This document shows positions 1-12,333 of a DNA stretch of 64,000 bases, piece by piece; position 1 is the first letter of the stretch, and each line of letters starts with the position of its first letter. Position numbers and translations under genes: made by a program. The stretch covers positions 124,001-188,000 of the forward strand of contig JAUIRK010000967.1 in NCBI GenBank assembly GCA_030549495.1, given 5' to 3'. This stretch comes from Nectonema munidae (lineage: Eukaryota; Nematomorpha; Nectonematoida; Nectonematidae). The notes under the pieces were generated by a model, which saw only the letters and a program-made list of their open reading frames with translations, did no database searches and was not told the origin of the DNA.

Positions 1-512
1 TAAAGGTATGCTTATGACCTAATCTGGATCAAACAAAACCTCAAAATACTGGACAAAGGAGAAAACCCCTCACAATTTTTAGTAATGAATTAATTGGATA
101 TCACTACCTTATCATATATTTGCATGGGTGTTTATTCTTTGGAGATAACAGTATACAATAATGGTCTTCAAAAATCGTGTAGTTTTCATAAAAATGATAA
201 TTTGTTATATGTATTTGATTTGGTATGTATGGGAAAGTGGAGACAACGTTAAAACCGTATCGATTTTTTTTACATTTTATGATTACACGTATTTCTTGAT
301 AAGTTTGTTACAATTTTATGTGTGATTATTTCTGATTTTATTTCAGAAGGGAATATTTTGTTGGTTCCTGCAATTCAAAAAAGAGGATGAACTTCCCCTG
401 CAATAAATTCAAAATTGTGTACACTCGAAAAGTTATTGTTTGTTTTATAAAAAATATATTTTTTTCACTAATAAACACTAAAAAAATTAAACACATCAAA
501 ATACTCTTTTAT

Positions 513-776
513 TTATAAAAAAAATCTGATAATAATAATACGACACTGCCTGACGTTATTTGAGATCAGACACTTTTTTTCAACATATCCATCCCATTCA
601 TGCGCTTTTTGAGGAAGCATCGCACATGCATAAATATCCTCAATATTTTTATTAATATAGAACGAAAGAAGATTAGGCGTCGTACCATTAACAAGATTTG
701 AATTAGTTGACATAATCTTATTCAAAAAGAATAAAATAATTAAATTGATAAAAATCATGAATCCATACATACGCAC
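513..776 (-). CDS. possible small secreted protein (weak)
   Basis: An 87-codon open frame begins MRMYGFMIFINLIILFFLN, a hydrophobic stretch that reads like a signal peptide or a single membrane segment. About 65 residues follow, with three cysteines (after ACAM, KKC and RQC). An AATAAA polyadenylation-type hexamer overlaps the stop codon on the same strand. I recognise no family. The surroundings are AT-rich with no splice partner that I can see, and in such DNA an open frame of this length can arise by chance. If the Gq-alpha transcript to the right is real, this would lie inside its first intron, on the same strand. Confidence 0.2.
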   Translation of the reverse strand: MRMYGFMIFINLIILFFLNKIMSTNSNLVNGTTPNLLSFYINKNIEDIYACAMLPQKAHEWDGYVEKKCLISNNVRQCRIIIIRFFL

Positions 777-2639
777 ATTATATATCTGATGTGATATAAT
801 GAATCTGCACGAAAGATATAGAAATGCTAACTACATTGAATAAATTATAGGATGCAATCGTTATGGTGTAACTTCGAACAACTAGAATAAGATTAACGAT
901 AGGGTTAGTTCAGGTAGTTTGGAGATCAGTGTTCAACACATCTCTCTATACGCACGCCATCAACATCATAGTTGCCCCCCCCCCTCATCCATAGGCACAA
1001 TTATACACCCGAAATCAATAAAGTTTTCATCGTAAAAAAGATACATAATTTTGCAAGAACAAAATGCCACTTTGAAAAGTGTTAGTGATCACTAATGGAG
1101 GTTAAATCATATATATACGTACAAGACCGCATTGTGAAGGAGACCATGGGGACTAAAGAGAGTTTGCCAACTGATAGCAACAAGGCCAGAGTATGTCAAA
1201 AAAACATTTAGGAGCGGCATAGAAAAATTATAATTTATAGTGGAGATGTATCGGATATCTACACAATTTTTTACATTCTCTTAACATCTTCATGCGCGAA
1301 TCTTTTATGTTTAAACATTCGCAAAAACTTGAGTTTGCTTAGAATAGCAATTATGATATCCGCATTCGCATCCACGGATACAAAAAATTTCACACCCAAT
1401 ACATGTCTAATTCATAATGATCCATGCTAGAGTTTCTGTCACCAGATTTCTCGAGTCTCATTTTTAAAGACTTCAAGAATTGTTAAGCCTTTTGATTTTA
1501 AAGAAAGTGCACACGAGACTTGAATAAATTATTCTTTTTATTTTCAATCAAAAAAATCTCTTGATATTTTTGGTAAGATTTAAACTTCTAAACTTTCAGA
1601 ATCTTTGCAAATATCACTAAATGCTTGATCATGCATGCCTTAAATTAACAAAGGACTTAATTTTTCATGAGATTATGGAAGAAATTTCCAAAAATGTTAA
1701 GAAAAGATATATATGTATTTTATACTTTTTGTATTCATATTGGTGTTTATAAATTTATTTCTAATTTCTCAAGAGTTCTTAAATTTTATCTCATTTGTCG
1801 ATAAAATTATTTAATCAAGAAATCAGAAACTCTCATCTACACGTCAAGGAGAAAGCCTTTAAAAAACAGGACAGAGAATAATCAGAACACAAGTATATAT
1901 CAACACATTTAAAATAAATAAAAGTACAGGAACATCTAAAAATTCCCCATAGCAATTTAGAATCTTCATAAAATTTAATAAACTTATTTCATTTACTTTT
2001 TTTAGATTAGTTATGTAAAAGTAAGAAAGGGAAAACCTTCAAACTAGAGCATTTTTCGGATTATAAGTTAATATTACTAGTTGGGAATCTTGACTTATCG
2101 TGCGTCCACTTCCACTAATGTAAGCATTTTTCGAGAAAATATATTTATTTATTATTTATGGAAAAAAATTTAAACAAAACACTTTTGAAAAAATAATCTT
2201 GGATAAATTCAGTTTTTGAATGCTATTGTTTTGGCTTAGATAAAAATGTTATAGACAATAATCTAAAAATCTTTTTGAAGACAACGTAAGAAAGACACTA
2301 AACCACAATAAATAACATTTTAATATATTATGTTGAAGAAAATAGATCAAATATTTTGCGTTGCAACATAAAACAGAAGAGTATAAGATTCAGGACATCT
2401 TGCAATTACTATCTAAAATCGACATTCACAAACGACTTTGAAATATGGTACTACATGTCATCATCATCACCCTTTTAACATTAGTTGTATATTGAAAACT
2501 AGCTAGTGAATAAGTCATTTATAACTAATGTTTCTAGAGCAATTTTACATCATTTGATATTGGAGATTTATAATATTTGAAAGAGAAGAGTTCATGTTGC
2601 ATAATTATAAATTTTAAAGTCAAAGCCGCAAAATTATAT
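777..2639. other. AT-rich non-coding stretch with one repeat fragment
   Basis: No exon-like or RNA-like signal was seen. At about 1242-1310 the sequence GAGATGTATCGGATATCT followed by a TTTTTTACAT-rich segment matches the left end of the hAT relic at 26306, apart from an internal gap, so a copy of that terminus lies here. At 1361-1378 the words ATCCGCATTCGCATCC belong to the same repeat. A run of nine C at 975-983 is isolated. Confidence 0.4.
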
Positions 2640-2890
2640 GTGTGTGGACGGGGAGTCACAGGTGTTAAAAAATACAGATAAATAGAGTTGCAGTCGCAAA
2701 ATCATAAGTGGAGTTGGAGTCTAAAAATATTTTTCACACTCCATAACCCTGTTCGGTGGTACACAGATGCTACATTGGCCCTCGAAGGGCAAAAAAATTG
2801 ACTGCGACGCTCACTCCTAAATTATATGAGATGTGCAACTCCGATCATTTAAAAATCTATGACTCCCCCGACTCCGGCTATTTTCTAGGC
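2640..2890. repeat. degenerate GACTCC / GGAGTC dispersed repeat
   Basis: The segment is rich in short words such as GTTGGAGTC, CAACTCCGATC and GACTCCGGC in both orientations. Similar word-rich patches occur at 5735-5950, 45533-45690 and 53535-53700. The shared content suggests an old non-autonomous repeat family. No clean terminal repeats or target duplications were found here. Confidence 0.4.
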
Positions 2891-3988
2891 ATATAGAGTG
2901 GAACTTATTCAGTCGAAGACGGAACTAAGAATTGGCGTTAAATATCCTAATTTTTTATGTCTTTGGAGTTTAAGTCGGACTTTTATAAGCACTCGGAGGC
3001 GGATATTTTCTGTGCAACCCCGAACCCTTGCTCTTTATCTCAATCCTTTGAGGTCCAGTGCCACAAGAAAGGAAAATCGTCTGCTTTAAATATGAAGCTG
3101 AAATTCCATTGAAAAAGAAAACAGATAATTAATCTTCAAAAGAATCATGAGAGTTGAACTTTAATTCAAAAAAGTAGCTAATTCCATATAATGTTCGTTG
3201 AAACGTGATTCGTTAAATACATTTCTTTTACCTCCCAAAAAAAGTCATTCATTCAGGCTATAAAATCCTCAAGGTTCATCTCTTTCCATAAAAAGTAGTG
3301 CAAACATACCAAGAGAGAATATTTGTAAAAAACATTTGTTGAGTCTGGCGTAATTTCGTTTTGTGCTCTTCCTAATTAAATTCATGCAATGGTATTTATG
3401 AGTCAAATTTTCAAGAATAAAAAATGTAATATTTGTCCAAGGTTATAGAATGTTATTATTTGAATACATTCAATTGCTTTAAAAACTTTTTTCTATTATA
3501 CATTATATTATTTGAGTGTATTATATATAATATCGTAGAAAAGTAACTATCAAAATAAAAATAAATACATCATACAAATGTTTTTTAAGCTTAACAATTA
3601 TATTCATAAAAAAGGTTATCGATCATCATTTTTAAAATAATCATTGTACATTCAGCTGCTTCCATTAGACTTTTTACCTAAACCCTTAAGTTATGTTTAG
3701 ATATTATTAAGGTAACACAGAATATAAATTGTTTCCTACTTGAATCAATTACAGGTAAAACTTTATCCCTGAAAAATTGGCGTTAACTTAATAAATTCTT
3801 TCATTTTTTGAAGGTTGAGCATAGGGAGAAAATCACGATGTTTCAAACATGACTTTTAAATGAATGGTTTAGTGAAACATTTCTATATTGAACACGATAA
3901 GGATTCAATAAAAGAGTTGATCATAAAGTAACGTATACTATAAAAAGATTACATTAGTTTTCAAGAAAAAACTGAACTTAGTCTAAAG

Positions 3989-5590
3989 CAGGAGTTCCCG
4001 ACCTTTACGTGGGGACGCACTAGGGAGTCACGGAGATTTAGCAGAAGGGTGGCATAGCTCTGTAGGAAAAGAATAACTTGCCATTATTACATCTCTTGAA
4101 ACATTTTTTATTTATCATTGTTAAACTTTTGAATATTGTCATAGAGCATTACAATGCGTTTTCTAACATAAATATATCATTATAATTTCGTTCCGGTACT
4201 ATACCAAACTGTATATGTTAATGTATTGAGAAACTACAATGTCTTTTATGCCATGCTGTCTTGATCACAGAGTCAATGAAGGCACGGAAACCTGAATGTC
4301 ACCTTTAAACGAAACATCCAGATACCGTGATAAAGGATTCGGATTTTTTAAACGATATGAACGATGCCTCAAAAGTCGAAAACCTGATGTCAGTGAGTTG
4401 TTTCATCGGGAGAATGCAGAGGGGAAGGCGTATTCAAGAAGTAGCCTTTTCAAATTAAATAATACAGAGAAGTGTATTTTTAGAATTTCTATTGATATGA
4501 AAAAGCAGATTATGGCAGAAATAAAGGTTTCGCAGCTGTTCTCCTTTTAATTCGAAGAGTTAACAGGCGTATGCTCATGTTCTCAACTTCTCGCTTCTGT
4601 GAGGTAAGTTCATACTGATGACATTAACGAATTCTAGTTCAACAGTTCATTAGAAATCACTACAAAATCAAAAACAAATTTTTGAGAAAAGTTTCGATTT
4701 TTTTTCATCAAGAAGGCTTTAAATAGGGAAAGATAAATTGGGTGTATACGAATGGTGCACATGCTATGTTGGGATTGAAATTTGGAATCCGGTTAAAAGT
4801 AAATAGCAACCTAGGCAAAATGCATCCACTGCATGACCTGAGGATATGCTGTACCAGTTAAGACTCTGTTTTTATTAACGAAGTGGTTGATTCTGGAATA
4901 AAAATTATAACTTGAAAGTTATAGCACTCAAGCTTGGCAATTTAGACAATTATATAAAAACATGAATGCTCAGTTTGAAGCCATTATTTTCTACACACCA
5001 GTACATTGGTTATCAAAAGGAAAAACCGTTAAGGTGATCTCAAGATTAAAAAAGTTGTTTCTGGAGGTCCAAAAAAAGAAAGATCCAGTATCTCATGAAG
5101 TATGGATTAACCCTAAGCCTAACCATTGGCGACATTATTGACCATCTGAAAAACCTAAATTTTAAAAAATTCAAAAGAAGGAAACATGTTCTCCTTTTTA
5201 AAATAGTCTTCTAGCATTTTTCTAAAACTACAAAATTGGAGTCGGAAAATCAATCTTGCAAAAGTTGTTGTTATGCTTCAAATACATCGTGGACTGTGGA
5301 TGAGAATCAGGCCCAGCTAAATCAGTTCTTCAAAGCTATCATTTTTTAAACATCTTTAGTGTTCCAGAGCTATCAAAAAAACAAAGTTCTTTGGTAATTA
5401 ATCAATTTTGTATTGAACTTCATGTATCTAGCATCCCAAATGGAATACAGAATGAATTTCTAGATTTAATTCTTCATGTTGTTGTATATGACAGGATTTA
5501 GCAAACATTATACCATGAATTTTAAAAATTACTTCGCAAATCCACATGCAGACATCCCACTGGTTCAGCAAAATAGCTGTTAAGACTTAT
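3989..5590 (+). mobile_element. decayed hAT transposon, ZBED5/FAM200-like
   Basis: The left end CAGGAGTTCCCGACCTTTA is a typical hAT-type terminus. An open frame at 4296-4550 carries the words KPDVSELFHREN and DMKKQIMAEIKVSQLFSF, which resemble the part of ZBED5/SCAND3-like hAT transposases that precedes the first catalytic region. Downstream frames hold GVCSCSQLLASVR and HTDDINEF, then TPVHWLSKGKTVKVISRLK, equivalent to the family's VRWLSRGKVL segment. Several frame changes and stops separate these words, and no matching right terminus was found, so the copy is dead and probably 3'-truncated. In life the protein would be a nuclear cut-and-paste transposase. Confidence 0.75.
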
Positions 5591-5734
5591 TTTGATTTTA
5601 TTATTACAAGACTGGTTCTTTTTATATAAAATAACTTCGTAGAAATGCTGTGATTTAGTTGACTGGTACATAATTATTAGATTGTAAGGAAAAAAATTGG
5701 GTTTCGTTTCTTCCCTTTTCCTTCAAACTAAAGG

Positions 5735-5950
5735 GTCGAAGTGTCGTCAGAGGGAAATATTCCGAGCGAGACTCCGACTGCAAGTACTTACAAAAATACA
5801 ATTCCGACTCCAAATACTTAAAAATTGAAACTATATAGGCCTAATTGTTACCTCCGACTTCGAAATATTTAAATAAAAACAGACTAAGTATATTAGATAC
5901 TTATTCCGACTCCTATCCCTTTAAAATCTTCGACTCTGAAACACTACTTA
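5735..5950. repeat. degenerate CTCCGACT dispersed repeat
   Basis: Repeated words GACTCCGACTGCAAG, TTCCGACTCCAAATACTTA, CTCCGACTTCGAAATATTTA and TTCCGACTCCTATCC recur at 30-60 base spacing, interleaved with AAATACTTA. The patch at 45533-45690 uses the same alternation, so they are likely copies of one family. Confidence 0.45.
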
Positions 5951-6513
5951 CAAGAAAATTTATAAATCACGCGTTAATGGAAGGGGCATGGGCTATAAAA
6001 CTTCGGCGCAATGGGCTGCGATAGCAAAAAAGTTCGGGTGCATTGGTGTAATGTAAGGTCTTGATTCCTAAAGTGGGAGTAAATTACCAGATGGCTAATC
6101 TTAGCAATTTTTCAAGAGTAATGAGCGTTATGGAACTTATAAAAAAATTTCATATATATATAGACTAATCTTTTATAAATCGTGTTTTTAATCAAGGAGT
6201 TAGATTCTTATTCTTTCAATACACTTGTAGGGATATAGATGATATCCAGGGAATGCATGTCATGGCATAGAAACATCAAATTATTGACGGGGAGATATAA
6301 AAATTGATGGATTTAATAATTAACATTAATTAGTTCCATATTAAATTGGTTAGAGGGACACTTGACTTACCCCAAAAAAAAGTTTGGGTATTAGTAGACT
6401 CTAAAAGTGCTTTCTAACCAGAAGGGTTAACTAAGCAAAGTTTATTTGCATAGGATATTTAATAAAAGCAAAAAAGTAAAACTTTCCCAAAAATATTTGG
6501 TTTTTACAAGGCC

Positions 6514-6652
6514 TTAACCCATTTACGACCAATGTTCCTATTTTGGAACATAAGTAATTTCATCTTCGTCTGCTTTTTTCAATGACTTTGAATATAAATC
6601 GTCTGCGTTTTTTTTAGATATCGTCTGCTTTGCTTGGTCTTAAATGGGTTAA
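6514..6652 (+). mobile_element. TTAA-flanked miniature element, copy 1
   Basis: The copy runs from TTAACCCATTTACGACCAA to TTGGTCTTAAATGGGTTAA, imperfect terminal inverted repeats with TTAA at each end. The inside holds GTTCCTATTTTGGAAC near the left end and three CGTCTGC words at intervals. TTAA duplication is typical of piggyBac and Kolobok superfamilies, so this is probably a non-autonomous relative. Five more copies were found in this window. Confidence 0.85.
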
Positions 6653-6987
6653 AATGAGTGATATAGTGATGAGTGGAACTCAATTATTATGGCCAAAAAA
6701 TAAAAATTAATCTGACTATAAAACACCTCAAAGTATCTCTATAAGAACAAATTGAAATTTGGTTTAAATATTATACTTTTGTAGACTCCTGGCAATGAGA
6801 TAAGGTTCAATTTAGAGCCTAATATTTAGGGTTTTTGATAGCCTCGCTTAATAAGACGATTCAGAACATATAGATTAACATCAAATATGTAAATTGTTTA
6901 CACAATTTAAAATGCTATGGGAAAATAACATTTTAAATTCATTGGTTGTACATGATTAATTATATTTGTCATATTAAGATATATACA

Positions 6988-7106
6988 AACTCTTTGAGGA
7001 CCAGAATTTTGATTATTCGTCTAAATTTTTCAATGTAATTTTATATATTTAAAGCAGATGATTTTAACTTCTTAGAGGAATGGTGACAAACTAGTCCTCA
7101 AAGGAT
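6988..7106. mobile_element. related miniature element, CTTTGAGGACCAG type
   Basis: Ends read CTCTTTGAGGACCAGAATT on the left and AGTCCTCAAAGG on the right, a short imperfect inverted pair. The inside has ATTCGTCTAAATTTTTCAA and AAAGCAGATGATTTTAAC, close to the inside of the copy at 52757. TTAA target sites are not preserved here. Confidence 0.55.
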
Positions 7107-7198
7107 AAAAAAAATAATTAAGACATAGGCTTCCGTTAGGACGGGGAAACAGTTCATTTGACACGGTACCACTCTTCCCGGGATATTTAAATCAGAGG

Positions 7199-7465
7199 AG
7201 CATATCCTTAAAATTATTGAGGGGCGAATTTTTTTGCAATTTTCAAAATTACTGGTATAGAAAAACTAGGGGGAGAGCAAATATTCAAACAATCCTTTAA
7301 AATAGAGTGTATACAGCGCATACGTAAATTTATAAGACTACTTTATATTTTTTTACAAAATTGATGAAATTTAAAACTATACTTCCAGCAGAAATATTTT
7401 AGTTAAATTAACATAACGCATATACACTAGTTCAAAAAAATCAAAAATTATTGGGGGAGGGGCGA
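7199..7465. repeat. dispersed repeat with G-tract ends, copy 1
   Basis: This 267-base segment aligns along its whole length with 22541-22820. Shared landmarks in order are AAAATTATTG plus G-rich tract, TTGCAATTTTCAAAATTACTG, AATCCTTTAAAATAGAGTGT, TTTATAAGACTACTTTATAT, CTATACTTCCAGC and CATATACACTAGTT, ending again in AAAATTATTGGGGGAGGGG. The end motif repeats the start motif in direct orientation. It has no coding capacity. Confidence 0.75.
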
Positions 7466-8476
7466 AATAAGTTTTTTCATATAATTGTATAATTTAGCCC
7501 CAACGATAGCAAAAAATATTTGATATTTGATAGCGAAAACGGTCTTATTGGCGTCAATTTACGCGATTTAAAATCTATTTAGTATAGGAAGAAATGTCCC
7601 TCACATCATCGAATAAAAACGTTAGATTTTATAAATAATAAATCATACCTCAAACTATACTTTTCTAACCTTTTTTAGAATGATAAAATAGGAAAATAAA
7701 AATAAAGGGGCGGTCTATCTTAGTATCAGACAAAACAGGAATGATCGTAAAAAAACAAGAGATCTGAAAACACTAGTTTAAAGCAAATCAACAAAATGAT
7801 TCCACTTGTGTAAGAGTGAATATTTATAACTTCATCTAGTAAAAATTTGATTTAATATTATATAGAACTCAAATCAGTGGAGTACCAAGAGGCAGGTAGA
7901 AGAGGCGGTCCACTATGGGCGTACAATTTATTTGTATTAATATAGTATCAATAAAAATTTAATCGAGATATTTTAAACTAAAATAATAATTTGCTACACT
8001 TTTTATTCCAATTTTCCATACATATATATCCCTAATATTAAGCTTGGGGCATTTTGAATTATTTGAAATATTAGCATATGAATCAGGTGGTATTAAAGAT
8101 AGATAATACACTGACTCAAATTTCATATTAAAAATAACAAATATTCAATTATTCTGAAATATTAGAATCAGGAATGTTTTGTTTCCAATTGATAAATTAT
8201 GAAAAATTTCTAACATGAAAAATAATTACATTTGTATTTTAAACAAAACAAATGCATTATTTCAAAAAACCTGAAAATTTGAAATAAAAAATAAATTTGA
8301 ACAAAATAAGCTATTAAGAACTAGAGAAAAGAGAAGACATAACAAAAGATAGTAAATTAAAAAATAGCCGTAAATAAAATGAAATTATTAGACTAATATT
8401 ATAAATATAGGTAGATAATCTAAAGTAAATCTTGATATATAATATTGCATTTTTATGAAAAGTATTAAAAATTTAC
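7466..8476. other. AT-rich stretch, probable Gq-alpha intron 1
   Basis: No exon was recognised. CAGTGGAGTACCAAGAGGC at about 7877 looks like a stray transposon end but has no partner. The stretch lies immediately downstream, in transcript sense, of the Gq-alpha donor on the minus strand. Confidence 0.4.
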
Positions 8477-8594
8477 CTAATAAGAGTAGCTTTAGCTCTC
8501 TTCTGGCATCTTTTTTATCTTTTCTTAATTGTTTGTCAATTTCTTGATTAATTCTTCTCTGTTCTTTGGCTTCTTCACTTAGACAACAAATCAT
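8477..8594 (-). CDS. Galphaq: G protein alpha-q subunit, first coding exon
   Basis: The minus strand encodes [11 protein letters not shown], then [18 protein letters not shown] and [11 protein letters not shown]. This is the amino-terminal helix of Gq/G11 alpha subunits, which binds the beta-gamma dimer, and the exon stops just before the GESGKST phosphate-binding loop. Cys3 and Cys4 match the palmitoylated cysteine pair that anchors Gq at the plasma membrane. The start is supported by an in-frame TAA four codons upstream. The exon ends inside the glycine codon (39 codons plus one base) at the donor TTAG|GTAAAT, where vertebrate GNAQ exon 1 also ends as I recall. The product would couple receptors to phospholipase C-beta. 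The next exon was not found at 1-8476, so it probably lies beyond the left edge. Confidence 0.9.
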
Positions 8595-9370
8595 ATTAAA
8601 TGGGCCTTAAGAATGCCCAAGGATTGTTTTGAATAAATTTAAGCTATTAGAATTGTAGTACAAAAAAATTATAAATAAAAATTAAAAATAAAATTTCAAA
8701 AAATATACTCTAAAAAAAATTCATAAAAATTTCTTGGTATTTTAAGTTGTTTAACTCTTATATTTTTCTTCGTATTTTTCAATTCATTTTATTTCATTTC
8801 GTTTACTTAAGCAATAAAAATATAGCTTCCAACTTTTAAAAATAAAAATATCTTACATTACATCTAGGGCCTATTAGAGGAGGATATAGAAGGTACATTA
8901 TTCCGGGTCTACGAGTTAGAGAGGGGCCCGTGACTCAAAGAATATTTGAAAAAATACATTATAATTATTGCCCAATTTCCACCATTCTTTTTAAGTAAGC
9001 TAATACTGTATATGTGCACACACATACACACGCATGCATACATACATAAAATTACACAGGCATATATACATATAAATTCAAACATTGTAAGCTTTTTTCA
9101 ACTTTTGTTTTACACTAAGTAACACATTGAGAATGTATCACACACAAATGAGGATGAAAGAGATACAAGAGAAGCAAAGAAAAAAAGGAAGTGAGACTTT
9201 TCCAGGTTAAGTTATGAGGGCCTAATACACTTCAGGCAGAAAACTCTTCAAACCTTTGTGTCATGAAAGAATTAGAAAATTTTAAATAAGCCGATAAAAA
9301 GTCAAATCATTAAGTCTATTCAAAAATTCATTTAGTATATAAGTTAGCAACCTCTCTTTTTCTGATGAAA
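8595..9370. other. upstream region of Gq-alpha; CA/ATAC-rich tract
   Basis: This should contain the 5' untranslated region and possibly the promoter of the Gq-alpha gene (minus strand), but no TATA or initiator stands out in such AT-rich sequence. Positions 9010-9075 hold an irregular CACA/CATA/ACATAC microsatellite. Confidence 0.4.
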
Positions 9371-9372
9371 CT

Positions 9373-11550
9373 ATGACTAGAGAAGGGCTACACCATGATT
9401 GTTTTGAACCCTTAAATGATAAGTCATTTACTAGCCTTGATATTGGTTTCATCACAGATCAATTTGCTATTAAATCAGAAATATTAAATATATTAATATT
9501 GGTAACATCCTACTTCCTAAACAATTTCCAAATGATTTGGATCAACAATCTTTTGCAGAAATTACTTTTTAAATTGCGTGGTACTGATAGAAAATGCACA
9601 AAAGAGAGTTTCTTGTTTCGAGTCAAGTGAAACAAGCATTATACTGTTTTACCATGTCGACGGTTTTGGCACACCACTAATTTTTCATCTTCAATGTCTA
9701 CACTCGCATCTCTGGAAAATTAGGCAGCTAGTACAGAGTGGCAAAAAATAAGTGTTCGATTCAGAGAACATGAAAAGAACAGGAACCATAAGGAATGTTA
9801 CCTAGCTTGGACTGAGCCTGAAAAAGGTCTTTTATCTAAAAAAGGAGTTGATCCTTTATTAGAAGCAAATTACCAAGATGAAACAGTGAAATGGTCCAAC
9901 ATATTAAAACGCATAATTGATGTTGTTCTTTTTCTGGAGGAACATAGTTTGGCATTTAGTGGATCATCACATTGAATGGGAGATCCAAAGAATGGTAACT
10001 TTCTAGGTCTGTTTGGGCTGCTGACAAATTGGGATCATATTCTCCAAGAACATGTACAAAAGGTTAAGGAATACCAGTAAAAATGCAAACGACGTCAAGT
10101 TTATTCTTTTATCTATTACCAGAGTCCCAAAATTAATTTATTTCAGAATGTTCTAACTTTGTTAAGCAACATATTTTATTTGAAAGAAGAGCTTCAAAAT
10201 ATTATGCTGTTATTGTGGATTCAACTCCAGACTCTTCGCATATTGAGCAAACACAATTTTTGTTAAGGTATTTAAATTTAAAGGATGATAAATATGAGAT
10301 ACAAAAACAATTTCTTATGTTTACTGATTGCTGTAGTAAGAGAGGGAAGAGATTTCTCAATTAATTATGGATACCTTAGAAGAGCTATAGAACACAAGGA
10401 TATTATAATGCTGTTCACATGGCAGGAAAATATAAAGGCGTTCAAGGAAAAATACAAGTGAAGAATTCAACGGTAAACTTTTTTCCTTGTGGCTTCCATA
10501 CTGTCAATTTATGTAGAAACGATACTACTGAGTGCTTACCAGAAGCAATCGCATATTTTAGAACAGTTCAACAATATATAACTTGTCCAGCTCTAGACCG
10601 AAATGATAGGAATTACTTAAACTGTGGCAGACTTCAATGTATCAAACATATGCATTTTATCTTAATAGTATTTTGTTAGCATTGAAAGTTCTATGAGATT
10701 TTAACCTTAAAGGAAAAACAAGAAATGAAGCAAACGGAGCATTTTCATACCTAAAAAGTTTTATTTGTGTGTTAAATGTCAGTAGTTTAGAAGTGTATAA
10801 TGTTAAAACTCTTCTTAAAGATTTAGTTAGGCTACGAAGTAATTGGAAAGGAATCTGGAATGAAGCCAAAGACATTAAATCTTAAGATGAAAATTAAATT
10901 CTATCATTGATGTGAACATGTAGATCGGAATAGAACAAGGATGCATGATTACACAAGTACATCTGAAGTCAATATGGCAGAAATGAATGACATAGGTGAT
11001 TTTTAAAAGAAGCTTATTTTAGAACAATTTTGTTTTATGTTTTGTTTGATAATGCTGTTGCTGGATTAACGGTAAGATTTAATGCTGTTAAGAGGTTGAC
11101 TGAAAATTTTGATTTTCTGTGAAAATATCCCACAATGTGTGAAAGTGAGTTAGAAAAAAAGCAGCAAATTTAGCTCATCAATAACCTTTAGACCTTGAAT
11201 ACAAGAATCTTACCAAAGAAATGCAACATTTACCTCTTATAAAAAAGGCAAATTTTGAAAAATAAACGCTAAAACCTTTAGAATTGCTGAATGTATTAAC
11301 AGAATACAAATTGTTTGAACTATTTTCAAATGTTTGTATTAGCTTGAGAATATCCTTTACAATTCCACCTATAGTAACATCAGCTGAAATATCTTTTAGC
11401 AAGAATAAAATTTGGAAAAATTATTTGCCGTCTACTATGTCACAAACTCGACTTGTTGACCTAGCAAGATTAAGCATTGGTAGCCAAGCTGATTTTGATA
11501 GTGTTATTAGAAACTTTGAAAGTAAAAAAGCCAGAAAAGCGTTAATATAA
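9373..11550 (+). mobile_element. decayed hAT transposon, DUF4371/ZMYM1-like
   Basis: Words typical of the DUF4371-containing hAT group appear in order: REHEKNRNHKECYLAW (9760s), DETVKWSNILKRIIDVV, HSLAFSG, NFLGLFGLLTNWD, KYYAVIVDSTPDSSH near 10200 and YNAVHMAGKYKGVQGKI near 10410, the last two being the central catalytic part. The last frame (11284-11550) carries the hAT carboxy-terminal dimerisation domain with ELFSNVCISLRISFTIPP, SAEISFSKNKIWKNYLPS and TMSQTRLVDLARLSIGS. The whole coding length is present but spread over several frames with stops, so it is inactive. Terminal inverted repeats were not found. The Asp of VDSTPD in the catalytic region is preserved. Confidence 0.8.
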
Positions 11551-12333
11551 TAGTTAAATCATTATCTTCTAATTTCATTTTTGATAAGATTTTATTATGA
11601 ACATTATAGTCATGCTAAAAAAGTGTAATATTTTCACATTACTCAAATACTGATATATTTTAACAAACGATGTTTCATATAATTAATAAAAGAGCATTTC
11701 TTGTTTAAATTTAATGCACATTTATCAACCTCAATTTTTTATCTTAAAATAATTTTGCAAATCTTAGGGACCTTAAATGGGTTTTGTTTCGACTAAAAAA
11801 ATTCTCTAGGAGATCCTGACTACATCTACAAAGATTCCAAATATAATAAAATTCTAAATCTTTCTCATTTGTTTAAATATTTTTCGCATTCAATAAATTT
11901 GATTGTAATTTTTCTCGTTAATTGTAAAACTTAACTACATATATTCAGAGAGTTATTTTGTAAAAGTTATAAGGATATAATAAAATTTGTAAAATACTTG
12001 TAAACTTAAATACCTTAAAAACTCTCTTCTCTAAGAGCTGTTTTAAATTCATCAGTAACCTAAAGGACGAGCTTTTAGGCCAAATTTTTTCTTAATTATA
12101 TTCATTATTTGGCTGGCAATTTTCTCCTAAACATTAATAAATAAATAAATCGAAAACGAGCTCCATTATTTGTGAAAAATTGCTAAAATTTTTAAAAAAT
12201 TTTGAAGATTTGTTTCTTCTATAGTTTTTAAAAAATTAAGTTTAGCTAGTATTTTATTAATACTGATTGTAAGAAAAAACAAGCGATTTTTTAATTAAAC
12301 TTTTGTTTAAAATTTTTTTATGTATTACAAACT
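11551..12333. other. AT-rich DNA, no feature seen
   Basis: Very AT-rich sequence with homopolymer runs. It may include the 3' end of the preceding hAT element, but no terminal repeat could be paired. Confidence 0.3.
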
